64,000 nucleotides of DNA from Micromonospora rhizosphaerae (GTDB lineage Bacteria > Actinomycetota > Actinomycetes > Mycobacteriales > Micromonosporaceae): NCBI RefSeq assembly GCF_900091465.1, contig NZ_FMHV01000002.1, positions 2,170,001 to 2,234,000 of the forward strand, in the 5' to 3' direction. The notes below the pieces were generated by a model. It was not told where the DNA came from. It did not search any database and saw nothing but the letters and a program-made list of their open reading frames with translations. The translations under genes and the position numbers were made by a program. Each line of letters opens with the position of its first letter. The first letter of the stretch is position 1. Below are positions 27,188 through 34,629 of the stretch, one piece after another.

Positions 27188-27895
27188 TCAGTGCCGGAGA
27201 GTGTGGATCAGGGTGAGCACCTGGCGGGTCACCGGCCGCAGCACCCGCAGCCGGGAGAGCCCGACCAGCCGGTCGATCAGCGGCACCGCCAAGTCGATCA
27301 GCTGCCGGGTCTTGACCTGCTCCGGCGACCGGTCGTGCACCCAGTAGAGGACCACCCCCATGTAGGCGAGCCAGAGCAGCTCCGGCAGCGCCGGACGCAG
27401 CTCCGGGTCGACCCGGGCGGTGGAACCCTCCAGCACCTCGCGGAAGAGCGTGATCGACGCCTCCCGCGGAGCGGACGACTCGGTGGAGAACGGGCTCATC
27501 GGCGAGGTCGGCTCGGCCGCCGTCTTGAAGAAGCTCGCGGCGAACGAGTGGTACGGCGTGAGCACGTCCACGCCGGCGTACAGCACCCCGGCCAGCCGGG
27601 CGGCGAACTCGCGTTCCCGGTCGAGTACCGGTGCGGTCGCGGCCCGGTGTTCGACCTGGGTGTCCGCGTAGAACTCCTGGATCAGGTGGTCCTTCGAGCC
27701 GAAGTAGTAGTAGGCGTTGCCCACCGCCACGCCCGCCTCCTGGGCGATCGCGCGCATCGTGGTCCGGGCGTAGCCGCGCTCGCGGAACAGCCGCATCGCG
27801 GTGTCCAGGATCAGCTGGCGGGTCTGCTCACCCCGGGCGGTCGCCGGTTCGCCCGCACTGGTCGTCGGCGCAGTCTGCTCGGTCATCGTCGTCAC
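27188..27895 (-). CDS. TetR-family transcriptional regulator
   Basis: 235 residues. The N-terminal helix-turn-helix is clear (LILDTAMRLFRERGYARTTM, then AIAQEAGVAVGNAYYYFGSK). The ligand domain contains VLTPYHSFAASFFKTAAEPT, a feature of a well-conserved actinobacterial subgroup. The start may be the GTG at 27895 or the ATG at 27886; the first 20 residues are disordered. Its 5' end overlaps the DCC gene by up to 68 bases in another frame, and all three genes run the same way. The likely operator is the pair of palindromes before the operon at 28806-28863. Confidence 0.9.
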   Translation of the reverse strand: MTTMTEQTAPTTSAGEPATARGEQTRQLILDTAMRLFRERGYARTTMRAIAQEAGVAVGNAYYYFGSKDHLIQEFYADTQVEHRAATAPVLDREREFAARLAGVLYAGVDVLTPYHSFAASFFKTAAEPTSPMSPFSTESSAPREASITLFREVLEGSTARVDPELRPALPELLWLAYMGVVLYWVHDRSPEQVKTRQLIDLAVPLIDRLVGLSRLRVLRPVTRQVLTLIHTLRH

Positions 27896-28331
27896 CGTAT
27901 CCCGGGTCCGGCCAAGGTTCCCGGACCAGCTCGCGTACCGAGGAGGCGGTCGCCACCACCCGCCGGGCCAGCGGCAGCAGGTGCGGGCGGGCCAGGCGTT
28001 CGGCGGTCGACCGGTGGTCGGCCAGCGCCCAGAGGCAGGCGAACCAGGCGCCGTCCCCGGCGTACACCTCGCCGGTGTCGGCCACCACGGTCAGCTCCCG
28101 CAGCGTCGCGTCGTGGTCGAGGCCGGGGAAGCGCCGCCGGGCCTCGGCGGAGCCGGCCGGCACGAACTCCAGGGGCACGAGCTGGGCGCGCGATGCCAGC
28201 CACCGCCGGGCAGCCCGGCACAGCGGACAGTGTGCGTCGTAGAGGACGGTGAACCCGCGGACCCCATCGGCCCCGTGCCCGGTGGGGTCCGACGGGGGCA
28301 CCTGCGCCCCGCCGCCCGGCGGTGCGCTCAT
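27828..28331 (-). CDS. DCC-family thiol-disulfide oxidoreductase-like protein (DUF393)
   Basis: 167 residues. After a 25-residue Pro/Gly tail comes FTVLYDAHCPLCRAARRWLA, the DxxCxxC signature that names the family, in a thioredoxin-like setting. LTVVADTGEVYAGDGAWFAC is also typical. Function in bacteria is poorly defined, with redox or electron-transfer roles proposed. The ATG overlaps the stop of the upstream membrane protein (ATGA). The C-terminal 20 acidic residues lie in the part that overlaps the TetR gene and may be less constrained. Confidence 0.82.
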   Translation of the reverse strand: MSAPPGGGAQVPPSDPTGHGADGVRGFTVLYDAHCPLCRAARRWLASRAQLVPLEFVPAGSAEARRRFPGLDHDATLRELTVVADTGEVYAGDGAWFACLWALADHRSTAERLARPHLLPLARRVVATASSVRELVREPWPDPGYGDDDDRADCADDQCGRTGDRPG

Positions 28332-28792
28332 TGCGCTGGCGGGAACGCAGTCGGGCCGCCCGTCGCCGGCTCGGGCGGGCCGGCCAGCCGCGACCCGGGC
28401 TGGATCGGCAGGTGACCCACCGGTGAGATCGGCGGGTGGGTGGCGAGCTGCCGGAGCCGGCCGCGGCGGTACCGGCCGAGCGCGAAGACATTGAAGAAGT
28501 GCAGCGCCCCGAGCACCAGCAGCACCAGGCCGACCTTCATGGAGAGCTCCTCCAACGCCTGGCTGGTGGTGTGCACCGGGTCCGTGTCCTTCATCGCCAC
28601 TGTCACGTAGCCGAGGTTGAGCAGGTAGAAGCCGACCACCAGGAGGCTGTTGACCGCGTTCGCCAGCCGCTGGTCGGCGAAGACGTCCTCCAGGAAGACC
28701 AGTCCGTTGCGGGAGAGCGCCCGGGCCACCCACACGGTCAGTCCGATGCTGACCACCAGGTAGGCCAGGTACATCCAGACCTTGACGTCCAT
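28328..28792 (-). CDS. Hypothetical integral membrane protein
   Basis: 154 residues from the ATG at 28792, with AAGGG about 10 bases upstream; an in-frame extension to 28819 would include the operator palindrome and is unlikely. Three membrane helices are seen: VWMYLAYLVVSIGLTVWVAR, LANAVNSLLVVGFYLLNLGYV and VGLVLLVLGALHFFNVFALG. A 45-residue Pro-rich cytoplasmic tail follows. It is first in the operon with the DCC and TetR genes. No family name is recalled; the pairing with a DCC redox protein suggests an electron-transfer or membrane redox role. Confidence 0.7.
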   Translation of the reverse strand: MDVKVWMYLAYLVVSIGLTVWVARALSRNGLVFLEDVFADQRLANAVNSLLVVGFYLLNLGYVTVAMKDTDPVHTTSQALEELSMKVGLVLLVLGALHFFNVFALGRYRRGRLRQLATHPPISPVGHLPIQPGSRLAGPPEPATGGPTAFPPAQ

Positions 28793-28805
28793 CTCGTCGC
28801 CCTTC

Positions 28806-28863
28806 TTGAACGCGTTCAAAATGAGGTGCGCCTCAGCTTAGGGCAGATTCTGAACACGTTCAA
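28806..28863 (-). promoter_or_regulatory. Operon promoter flanked by twin TetR-type palindromes
   Basis: TTGAACGCGTTCAA (28806-28819) is a perfect palindrome. TGAACACGTTCA (28851-28862) is a second, near-identical one 44 bp away. On the minus strand TTGAAC (28863-28858) of the second copy serves as a -35, with a 17-base spacer and TAAGCT (28840-28835) as the -10. The operon's own TetR is the likely binder. Confidence 0.7.
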
Positions 28864-28970
28864 GTACGAAGTGGTCCGTCCGTGCCTGGCTGGCTCCCGT
28901 CCGGACCGGTATGGTCGCGTCGGCGACGGGCGGCCGCCGACGAAGGCCGGATTCCCCATTGGAGCGAGTC

Positions 28971-29333
28971 ATGCAGGTCGGTACGCGGGACGCGGAGCCC
29001 GGGCGCGTGGTCCTGGCACCGGTCGGCGAGATCGACATGGCCGGCGTCCGCCAGCTCGAGCGGGCGCTGGACGCCGTCCTCGACCGGCCCGGAGTGGTGG
29101 AGGTCGTGGTCGACCTCGCCGAGGTTGCGTTCCTCGACTCGAGCGGGGTGGCGACCCTGCTGCGCGCCGCGGCCGAAGCGGTCGGCCGCGGCGCGACCCT
29201 ACGGGTGACCAACCCGCGGCCGGTGGTGGCCCGGGTCCTGCGGATCACCGCGGTCGACATCCTGCTGGGCCTCCCCGGCGGCGACGCCGACGGCACCTCG
29301 ACGGTCGAGCCGGGCTGGCGCCGGCTCCGCTGA
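28971..29333 (+). CDS. STAS-domain anti-anti-sigma factor
   Basis: 120 residues. It opens MQVGTRDAEPGRVVLAPVGE, with LTGE-like IDMAGVRQLE and the phospho-switch VAFLDSSGVATLL, where the first Ser after Asp would be phosphorylated by an anti-sigma kinase. The ATG has GGAG 6 bases upstream. It converges with a SpoIIE-type phosphatase at 29378, which could dephosphorylate it. No kinase is present in the window. Confidence 0.88.
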   Translation: MQVGTRDAEPGRVVLAPVGEIDMAGVRQLERALDAVLDRPGVVEVVVDLAEVAFLDSSGVATLLRAAAEAVGRGATLRVTNPRPVVARVLRITAVDILLGLPGGDADGTSTVEPGWRRLR

Positions 29334-29377
29334 CCTCCCGGGCGTCGGTGCCGGGCCGGCAGGTTGCCGGACCGGCG

Positions 29378-30574
29378 TCACGGCTCCGGACGTGCCGCCG
29401 CCTGGTCCGACCACTCCACCAGCACCAGGGTCGCGTCGTCGCGGGACGCGGCGGCCCGGTGGTCCGCCACGGCCCGGCTCAACCGACGCAGCGTCTCGGG
29501 GGTGGGGCGGCCGGATCCGATGTGCCGCTCGGCGAGATCGGCCAGTCGGCGCAGCCCGAACATCTCCCCGGCCGCGTTCCGGGCCTCGGTCACCCCGTCG
29601 GTGTACAGCAGCAGCCGGTCGCCCGGCTCCAGCCGGATCTCGGCGACCGACGCCCCGCCCGCGGTCAGGCCCAGCGGCAGCCGGCGTCCGCCGGTGAGCG
29701 CCCGTACGGCGCGGCCGCGACGCAGCAGCACCGGCGCGGGGTGCCCGGCGTTGACGTAGCGGAGCCGGCCGCCGACGGTGTCGAATCCGGCGAGCACCCC
29801 GGTCACGAAGCGCCCGTCCGTCCACTGGCTGCGCAGCCCCGCGTCGATCGCCGCGGCCAGCTCGGGCAGGTCGGCGCCGATCCGCCGGGCCGCCCGGAGC
29901 GCGGCCAGCGCGACGGAGGTGGTGAGCACCGCGGGCAGGCCGTGCCCGACCCCGTCCAGGATCGCCAGCGCGAGCGTCGCACCGTCCAGCGCGTAGTCGA
30001 AGGCGTCCCCGCCCACCTCGTAGCAGGGTTCCAGGATCGCGCTCACGGCCACCCGGTCGGTGGCCAGGGTCAGCGGCGGCAGCAGCTGCCAGAGCAGCTC
30101 GGCGGAGACCGCCATGGGGCCGCTGCGCCGGACCCGGTGCAGGGGGTCGCCGTACGTCGATTTGGCCACGACCAGATGGCCGACCATGCCGGCGATCAGG
30201 CGGCAGCCGTGGCGGACGGCGTGGTCGTCCGGGTCGAGGTTGACCGGGAGCGACACCTCCAGCAGCCCGAGCCGGTCCGTGCCGTCCACCACCGGCACCC
30301 AGAGCCGGCCGTCCTGCCCGGCGCGGACCCGCACCTCCGTGTAGGCGCGGCCGGGCAGGCTGGTGTCGATCGGCAGCGGGTCGGCCGTCGATCGGCCCGG
30401 CTCGGGCAGCGGGCGCAGCCGGTCCTGCTCCACGTCCACCAGGTAGATGGTCACCGTGACGCCGAGTTCGCGCAGTGCCGCGTTCACCCCGCCCGGCAGC
30501 GAATCCGGCAGCAACCGGTGCGACCGGGCGGCGAGGTCGGCGAGGGCCCGGTGCCAGGGCTCGGTGGCGCTCAT
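29378..30574 (-). CDS. SpoIIE-type PP2C serine phosphatase with sensor domain
   Basis: 398 residues. Residues 1-150 look like a GAF-type sensor (LRELGVTVTIYLVDVEQDRL, then LPGRAYTEVRVRAGQDGRLW). From about 165 comes the PP2C domain: LATDRVAVSAILEPCYEVGGD with the metal-binding Asp, LALAILDGVGHGLPAV, LRYVNAGHPAPVLL, LLLYTDGVTEARNAAGEMFG and SRDDATLVLVEW. All metal-ligand aspartates are present. It should dephosphorylate a STAS protein, plausibly the convergent one, in a partner-switching cascade. Confidence 0.9.
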   Translation of the reverse strand: MSATEPWHRALADLAARSHRLLPDSLPGGVNAALRELGVTVTIYLVDVEQDRLRPLPEPGRSTADPLPIDTSLPGRAYTEVRVRAGQDGRLWVPVVDGTDRLGLLEVSLPVNLDPDDHAVRHGCRLIAGMVGHLVVAKSTYGDPLHRVRRSGPMAVSAELLWQLLPPLTLATDRVAVSAILEPCYEVGGDAFDYALDGATLALAILDGVGHGLPAVLTTSVALAALRAARRIGADLPELAAAIDAGLRSQWTDGRFVTGVLAGFDTVGGRLRYVNAGHPAPVLLRRGRAVRALTGGRRLPLGLTAGGASVAEIRLEPGDRLLLYTDGVTEARNAAGEMFGLRRLADLAERHIGSGRPTPETLRRLSRAVADHRAAASRDDATLVLVEWSDQAAARPEP

Positions 30575-30616
30575 CCTCCGCGCATACCCGGAACCGGGCC
30601 AGCTCAGACCGGCCGC

Positions 30617-32068
30617 TCAGCCGGCGAGGCCGAGCACCTCCGCCGCCGCCCGGCCGTTGGCGTGGCTGGCGCCGTACGTGGTGACGAACGCCCGGGCGTT
30701 GGTCGGCCGCCAGCGCCCGGGCCAGCCCATCTCGACCACGGTCACCGGATGGGTGGCGGCGAGCGCGTCGACCAGCTCGGGACCGCCCGCCAGCCGGTGC
30801 AGGTGGCGGCCGACCAGCACGATCGGCCGCGCCCCGGCCAGCCGCCGCAGTGCCTCCGGGTCGGTCTCGCCGGCCACAACCCGGACCTCCTCGGCGTCGG
30901 CCAGGTGCGGACCCAGCCCCCACGGCACCCGCCCCTCGGCGATGGTGGAGGCGGCGTGCAGCTGCACGACGAGGGGCTTGGCCAGGCCGGTCACATCGCC
31001 TTCGACGCGTACCGCGCGGAGCGCGGCGGCGTACCCGAGTCGTTCGGTGACCGGGGCGGGCGTGCCGGCGGCCCGGGCCCAGCCGGCGAGCTCGGCGGCC
31101 CGGCCGGCGGCCTGCTCGACCCGGGCCCGCTCCAGCCGGCCGTCGGCGAGCGCGTCGACGATCTCCGCGACGACCAACTCGACCAGGCCGGCGTCGACCC
31201 GGGCGCCGATGCAGAGCAGGTCGGCCCCGGCGGCGAGGGCCCGCACGGCGGCCGGGCCGACGCCGCCGGCGGCCAGTGCCGCGCCCTTCATCTCCAGCGC
31301 ATCGGTGATCACCGTGCCGGTGAAGCCGTACTCGCCGCGCAGCAGGTCGACCAGGACCGCTCGGCTGAAGGTGGCCGGCCCGTCGCCGGTGAGCGCCGGC
31401 ACCCGGATGTGCGCGGTCATGATCGCCCGGACGCCGGCGCCGACGACCGCGGCGAAGGGCGGCAGGTCCCGTTCTCGCAGCACGGCCGGCGGCACGTCAA
31501 CGGTGGGCAGCTCGTAGTGGGAGTCGGCGACGGTCGCCCCGTGGCCGGGGAAGTGCTTGGCGCAGGCGGCCACCCCGGCCGCCTGGAGCCCGGCCACCGC
31601 CGCGGCCGAGTGGCGGGCCACCCGGGCCGGGTCGGCGCCGAACGACCGGGTGCCGATGACGGGGTTGTCGTCCGAGCTGTTGACGTCGACGGTGGGCGCC
31701 AGGTCGACGGTGATGCCCAGCGCGGCCAGCTCCGCGCCGATCGCCCCGTACACCTCGCGGGTCAGCGCCACATCGTCCACTGCACCGAGGGCGGCGTTGC
31801 CCGGGTACGGGCTGCCGGTGGCGTGGGCCAGCCGGGTGACGTCGCCGCCCTCCTCGTCGATCGCGATGATCACGTCGGACCGGCCGGCGCGCAGGGCCGA
31901 GGTGCTCGCCGCCACCTGGGCCGGGCTGTGGATGTTGGTGCCGAACAGGGTGTGCCCGGCGAGCCCCTCGGCCAGCAGGTCCACCGCCCAGTCGGGCGGG
32001 ACCGGCCCCGGGTACGCGGCGAGCAGCGTGCTCAGCGCGAGCCGACGAAGTCCTGGATCCAGCCCCAC
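30617..32068 (-). CDS. GH3 beta-N-acetylhexosaminidase
   Basis: 483 residues from the GTG at 32068, behind AAAGGGGAAACAG. Another GTG at 32098 has an even better GGGGGGAG and would add 10 residues. The GH3 barrel is recognisable: VIIAIDEEGGDVTRLAH, LAPTVDVNSSDDNPVIGTRS, and the NagZ-type loop AKHFPGHGATVADSHYELP with its catalytic His/Asp. The nucleophile Asp is in VITDALEMKGA. A C-terminal alpha/beta domain follows (residues 360-483). It probably releases GlcNAc from muropeptides or chitin. No signal peptide. The ROK regulator next door is the likely controller. The leader contains unusual tandem repeats. Confidence 0.88.
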   Translation of the reverse strand: MGLDPGLRRLALSTLLAAYPGPVPPDWAVDLLAEGLAGHTLFGTNIHSPAQVAASTSALRAGRSDVIIAIDEEGGDVTRLAHATGSPYPGNAALGAVDDVALTREVYGAIGAELAALGITVDLAPTVDVNSSDDNPVIGTRSFGADPARVARHSAAAVAGLQAAGVAACAKHFPGHGATVADSHYELPTVDVPPAVLRERDLPPFAAVVGAGVRAIMTAHIRVPALTGDGPATFSRAVLVDLLRGEYGFTGTVITDALEMKGAALAAGGVGPAAVRALAAGADLLCIGARVDAGLVELVVAEIVDALADGRLERARVEQAAGRAAELAGWARAAGTPAPVTERLGYAAALRAVRVEGDVTGLAKPLVVQLHAASTIAEGRVPWGLGPHLADAEEVRVVAGETDPEALRRLAGARPIVLVGRHLHRLAGGPELVDALAATHPVTVVEMGWPGRWRPTNARAFVTTYGASHANGRAAAEVLGLAG

Positions 32069-32082
32069 CTGTTTCCCCTTTC

Positions 32083-32194
32083 GGTGCCGCGACGGCACTG
32101 GTCTCCCCCCTTACGGTGCCGCGACGGCACTGGTCTCCCCCCTTACGGTGCCGAAACGGCTCTGGTCTCCCCGTTCGGTGCCGGACGGCACGAG
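32083..32194 (-). repeat. Tandem 32-bp repeats carrying ribosome-binding-like and hairpin segments
   Basis: Copies at 32083-32114 and 32115-32146 are identical, 32147-32176 is a diverged 30-bp copy, and 32177-32194 is partial. Read on the minus strand, each full unit has AAGGGGGGAGACCA, then GTG, then a hairpin (GTGCCG TCG CGGCAC). The purine-rich block resembles the real ribosome binding site of the GH3 gene just downstream. The unit length is not a multiple of three, so successive GTGs fall in different frames. Confidence 0.8.
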
Positions 32195-32306
32195 TGTCGC
32201 ACCGGAGGTGGCGGCCCCGGGGCCGCGTTGCCACCGGGCCGTCCGAAGACCCCGGACCCCGGTGGCCGATACGCTTGCGGACACCCGTCCGCAGGCCCTT
32301 TTGTGA

Positions 32307-32323
32307 TTAGCAAAGTTTACTGA
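32307..32323. promoter_or_regulatory. Palindromic operator candidate for the ROK regulator
   Basis: TTAGCAAA-G-TTTACTGA, with 6 of 8 bases matching between arms, in an AT-rich island 17 bases before the ROK start. It lies between the ROK gene and the divergent GH3 gene. NagC/Mlc-type ROK regulators bind AT-rich palindromes of this kind. Confidence 0.5.
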
Positions 32324-32339
32324 AAATAGAGGACGTGCC

Positions 32340-33515
32340 ATGAGTACGACCCGGCTGCCCGGCACCCCCCGCCTGTTGCGGGCGCTCAACGACCGCGCGG
32401 CGCTGGAGCTGCTCCTCGAGCGGGGCCCGCTCACCCGCGCCCGGCTCGGCGAGCTGACCGGGCTGTCCAAGGTCACCGCCTCCCAGCTGGTGGAACGGCT
32501 CGAGGAGCGGGGCCTGGTCACCCGGGTCGGTGAGCAGGCCGGCGGGCGGGGCCCGAACGCGCAGCTCTACGCCGTCCGGCCGGACAGCGCCCACGTCGTC
32601 GGCGTGGACGTCGGCGCGGAGCGGGTGGTGGCGGCCTGCGCCGACATCACCGGTGCGGTGATCGGCCGGGTCGAGCAGTCCACCCGGGACACCGACGACC
32701 CGGTCGGCGTGGTGCACAACGCCGTGGTCCAGGCGGCGAGCAGTGCCGGCGCGGAGCTGTCGAGCGTACGGCGGATCGTGCTGGGCACCCCCGGTCTGGT
32801 CGACCCCGGCACCGGCGACATCACCTTCGCCTTCAACCTGCCGCGCTGGCACCGCGGACTGCTCGCCGCGCTCCGCGAGGACCTGCACACGCCGGTGGTC
32901 TTCGAGAACGACGTCAACCTCGCCGCCGTCGCCGAGGCGCAGTCCGGCGCCGCGCAGGGGGTGCAGGACTTCGTCCTGGTCTGGTTGGGGGCCGGCGTCG
33001 GCCTGGCGATCATGCTCGGCGGCCGGCTGCACCATGGCAGCAGCGGCGCGGCCGGTGAGATCGGCTACCTGCCGGTGCCCGGGGTGCCGATTCCGCGGGA
33101 CGTCTCCAAGCGGGCGAAGCCGGCGTTTCAGCAGCTCGCCGGCGCCGACGCGGTCCAGGCGGTGGCCGCCGAGCACGGCTTCGCCGGCGACAGCGCGGCC
33201 GACGCGGTGCGCGCGGCCATCGCCGCCGGCACGGAAGGCGACCCGATGCTCGACGAGCTGGCCCGGCGGCTGGCCCTCGGGGTGGCCAGCACCTGCGTCG
33301 TGCTCGACCCGCCGCTGGTGGTGCTCGCCGGCGAGGTGGGTCAGGCCGGCGGCGCCGCGCTGGCCGAGCGGGTGCAGCACGAGGTCGCCGCGATCACGCT
33401 GGTCCGCCCGCGGGTGGTGCCCACCGGGCTCACCGAGGAGCCGATCCTGCGGGGTGCGCTGCGGACCGCGCTGGACGCGGTCCGGGACGAGGTCTTCGGC
33501 TCGACGGTCGGCTGA
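32340..33515 (+). CDS. ROK-family transcriptional regulator
   Basis: 391 residues. An N-terminal winged helix (LLERGPLTRARLGELTGLSK, then TASQLVERLEERGLV) is followed by the ROK sugar-kinase-like fold with VVGVDVGAERVV, a phosphate loop, and VVFENDVNLAAVAEAQSGAA. The family zinc cluster (CxCGxxGC) is not seen, and HHGSSGAAGEIGYLPVPG stands in its place, so this is a zinc-less subgroup. It may or may not bind sugar. GAGGACG lies just before the ATG. It is divergent from the GH3 hexosaminidase and likely responds to an amino sugar. Confidence 0.9.
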   Translation: MSTTRLPGTPRLLRALNDRAALELLLERGPLTRARLGELTGLSKVTASQLVERLEERGLVTRVGEQAGGRGPNAQLYAVRPDSAHVVGVDVGAERVVAACADITGAVIGRVEQSTRDTDDPVGVVHNAVVQAASSAGAELSSVRRIVLGTPGLVDPGTGDITFAFNLPRWHRGLLAALREDLHTPVVFENDVNLAAVAEAQSGAAQGVQDFVLVWLGAGVGLAIMLGGRLHHGSSGAAGEIGYLPVPGVPIPRDVSKRAKPAFQQLAGADAVQAVAAEHGFAGDSAADAVRAAIAAGTEGDPMLDELARRLALGVASTCVVLDPPLVVLAGEVGQAGGAALAERVQHEVAAITLVRPRVVPTGLTEEPILRGALRTALDAVRDEVFGSTVG

Positions 33516-33568
33516 CCCGGCGCGCGCCGGTCCACCTCGGTCTCCCACGCGAAGGAATCTTTCACCAC

Positions 33569-33606
33569 GGACCCGGGTGCTGCAAGGTCTTGCCGCACCC
33601 GGGTCC
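33569..33606. terminator. Bidirectional terminator between ROK and ABC permease genes
   Basis: GGACCCGGGTGC (33569-33580) pairs with GCACCCGGGTCC (33595-33606). The loop holds an inner stem, GCAAG-GT-CTTGC. Confidence 0.85.
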
Positions 33607-33618
33607 TCCGCTCCCCAC

Positions 33619-34629
33619 TCAGATCAGGTCGCGGCGGCGGAACGCGCCGAAGGCGGCCACCGCCAGCAGCACCGTGATGCTGAGCAGCACCGCCAGCCCC
33701 GGGGCCCAGCTCAGCGTGTACATGCCGTCGCAGTAGCCGGCCACATCGCCCCGGCAGGCGTGGTTGTCCCAGAAACGGGCCTCTCCGCTCAGCCAGGCGA
33801 TGAGATAGCTGGAAATCATCCACTGGTCCGGCCGGGCCGCGTCGAGGATCTGCAGCACCAGCCGGGCGCCCAGCTCCCAGACCACCAGGTACGCGGCCAC
33901 CGTGCCGAGCGCCGCCGCCGTGTGCCGGCCCAGCGTGGCGATCGCGAAGCCCAGCGTGGCGGCGAGCAGCACCAGCACCAGCCCGCGCCCGTACGTGGCC
34001 CCCAGCGACCGCCAGAACTCGCCGTCCAGGTGGCCCGGCAGCCCCGCCGTCTGCCCGATCAGCCAGAACACGGCCAGGTAGGCCGCCGACGCCACCGCGG
34101 AGAGGACCAGCAGCGCACCGAGCAGCGTGCCGAGCTTGGCGCCGAGCACCGCCAGCCGGCGCGGTCGCCACAGCAGCAGGTTGACGACACCGCCGGAGTT
34201 CAGGTCGGCGCCGATGTAGGACGCGCCGACGAGGAACCCGAAGAGCACCAGGAAGGCGACCAGGAAGTAGAGCAGCGGCCGGGCCTGGGTGGCGAAGTTG
34301 AACACCCCGGGGAGGAAGTCCGCCGCCACCGGCACCCGCTCCATCCGGGCCGGATCGATCTCGCTGCAGTCGCCGGGGATGTAGTCGCTCTCCTCCGGCG
34401 CCGACTGGCCAGCCTTGATCTGCAGGCACCGGTCATGCGCTTCCTCCAGACGGCCCCGCTCCGCGGCGGCCTGGGCCTGGGCCTGGCTCAGTTCGGCAGG
34501 GGTCGGCCGGTGGGAACCGGCCAGCGTGGTCGCCGCCGTCACCGCGAACGCCAGGACCAGCAGTACCACCATGAGCTGCACGAAGCGGCGCGCGGTCAGC
34601 CGCTCCAGCTCGGCGCGGACCAGGTTCAC
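33619..34629 (-). CDS. ABC transporter permease
   Basis: 336 residues. MNLVRAELERLTARRFVQLM and a first helix (VVLLVLAFAVTAATTL) are followed by an unusually long extracytoplasmic segment (about residues 40-105). Five further helices follow, including LYFLVAFLVLFGFLVGASYI and VLVLLAATLGFAIATLG. This is the ABC-2 permease type. The GTG start overlaps the stop of the ATPase gene as GTGA. Together with the ATPase it forms an exporter; the cargo is unknown. Confidence 0.85.
   Translation of the reverse strand: MNLVRAELERLTARRFVQLMVVLLVLAFAVTAATTLAGSHRPTPAELSQAQAQAAAERGRLEEAHDRCLQIKAGQSAPEESDYIPGDCSEIDPARMERVPVAADFLPGVFNFATQARPLLYFLVAFLVLFGFLVGASYIGADLNSGGVVNLLLWRPRRLAVLGAKLGTLLGALLVLSAVASAAYLAVFWLIGQTAGLPGHLDGEFWRSLGATYGRGLVLVLLAATLGFAIATLGRHTAAALGTVAAYLVVWELGARLVLQILDAARPDQWMISSYLIAWLSGEARFWDNHACRGDVAGYCDGMYTLSWAPGLAVLLSITVLLAVAAFGAFRRRDLI

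Noticed and set aside
28436..32323. 1295-codon open frame on the plus strand
   Set aside because: It covers five well-supported genes on both strands, is low-complexity in Gly/Arg/Pro/Gln, has no domain, and results from GC-rich third positions.
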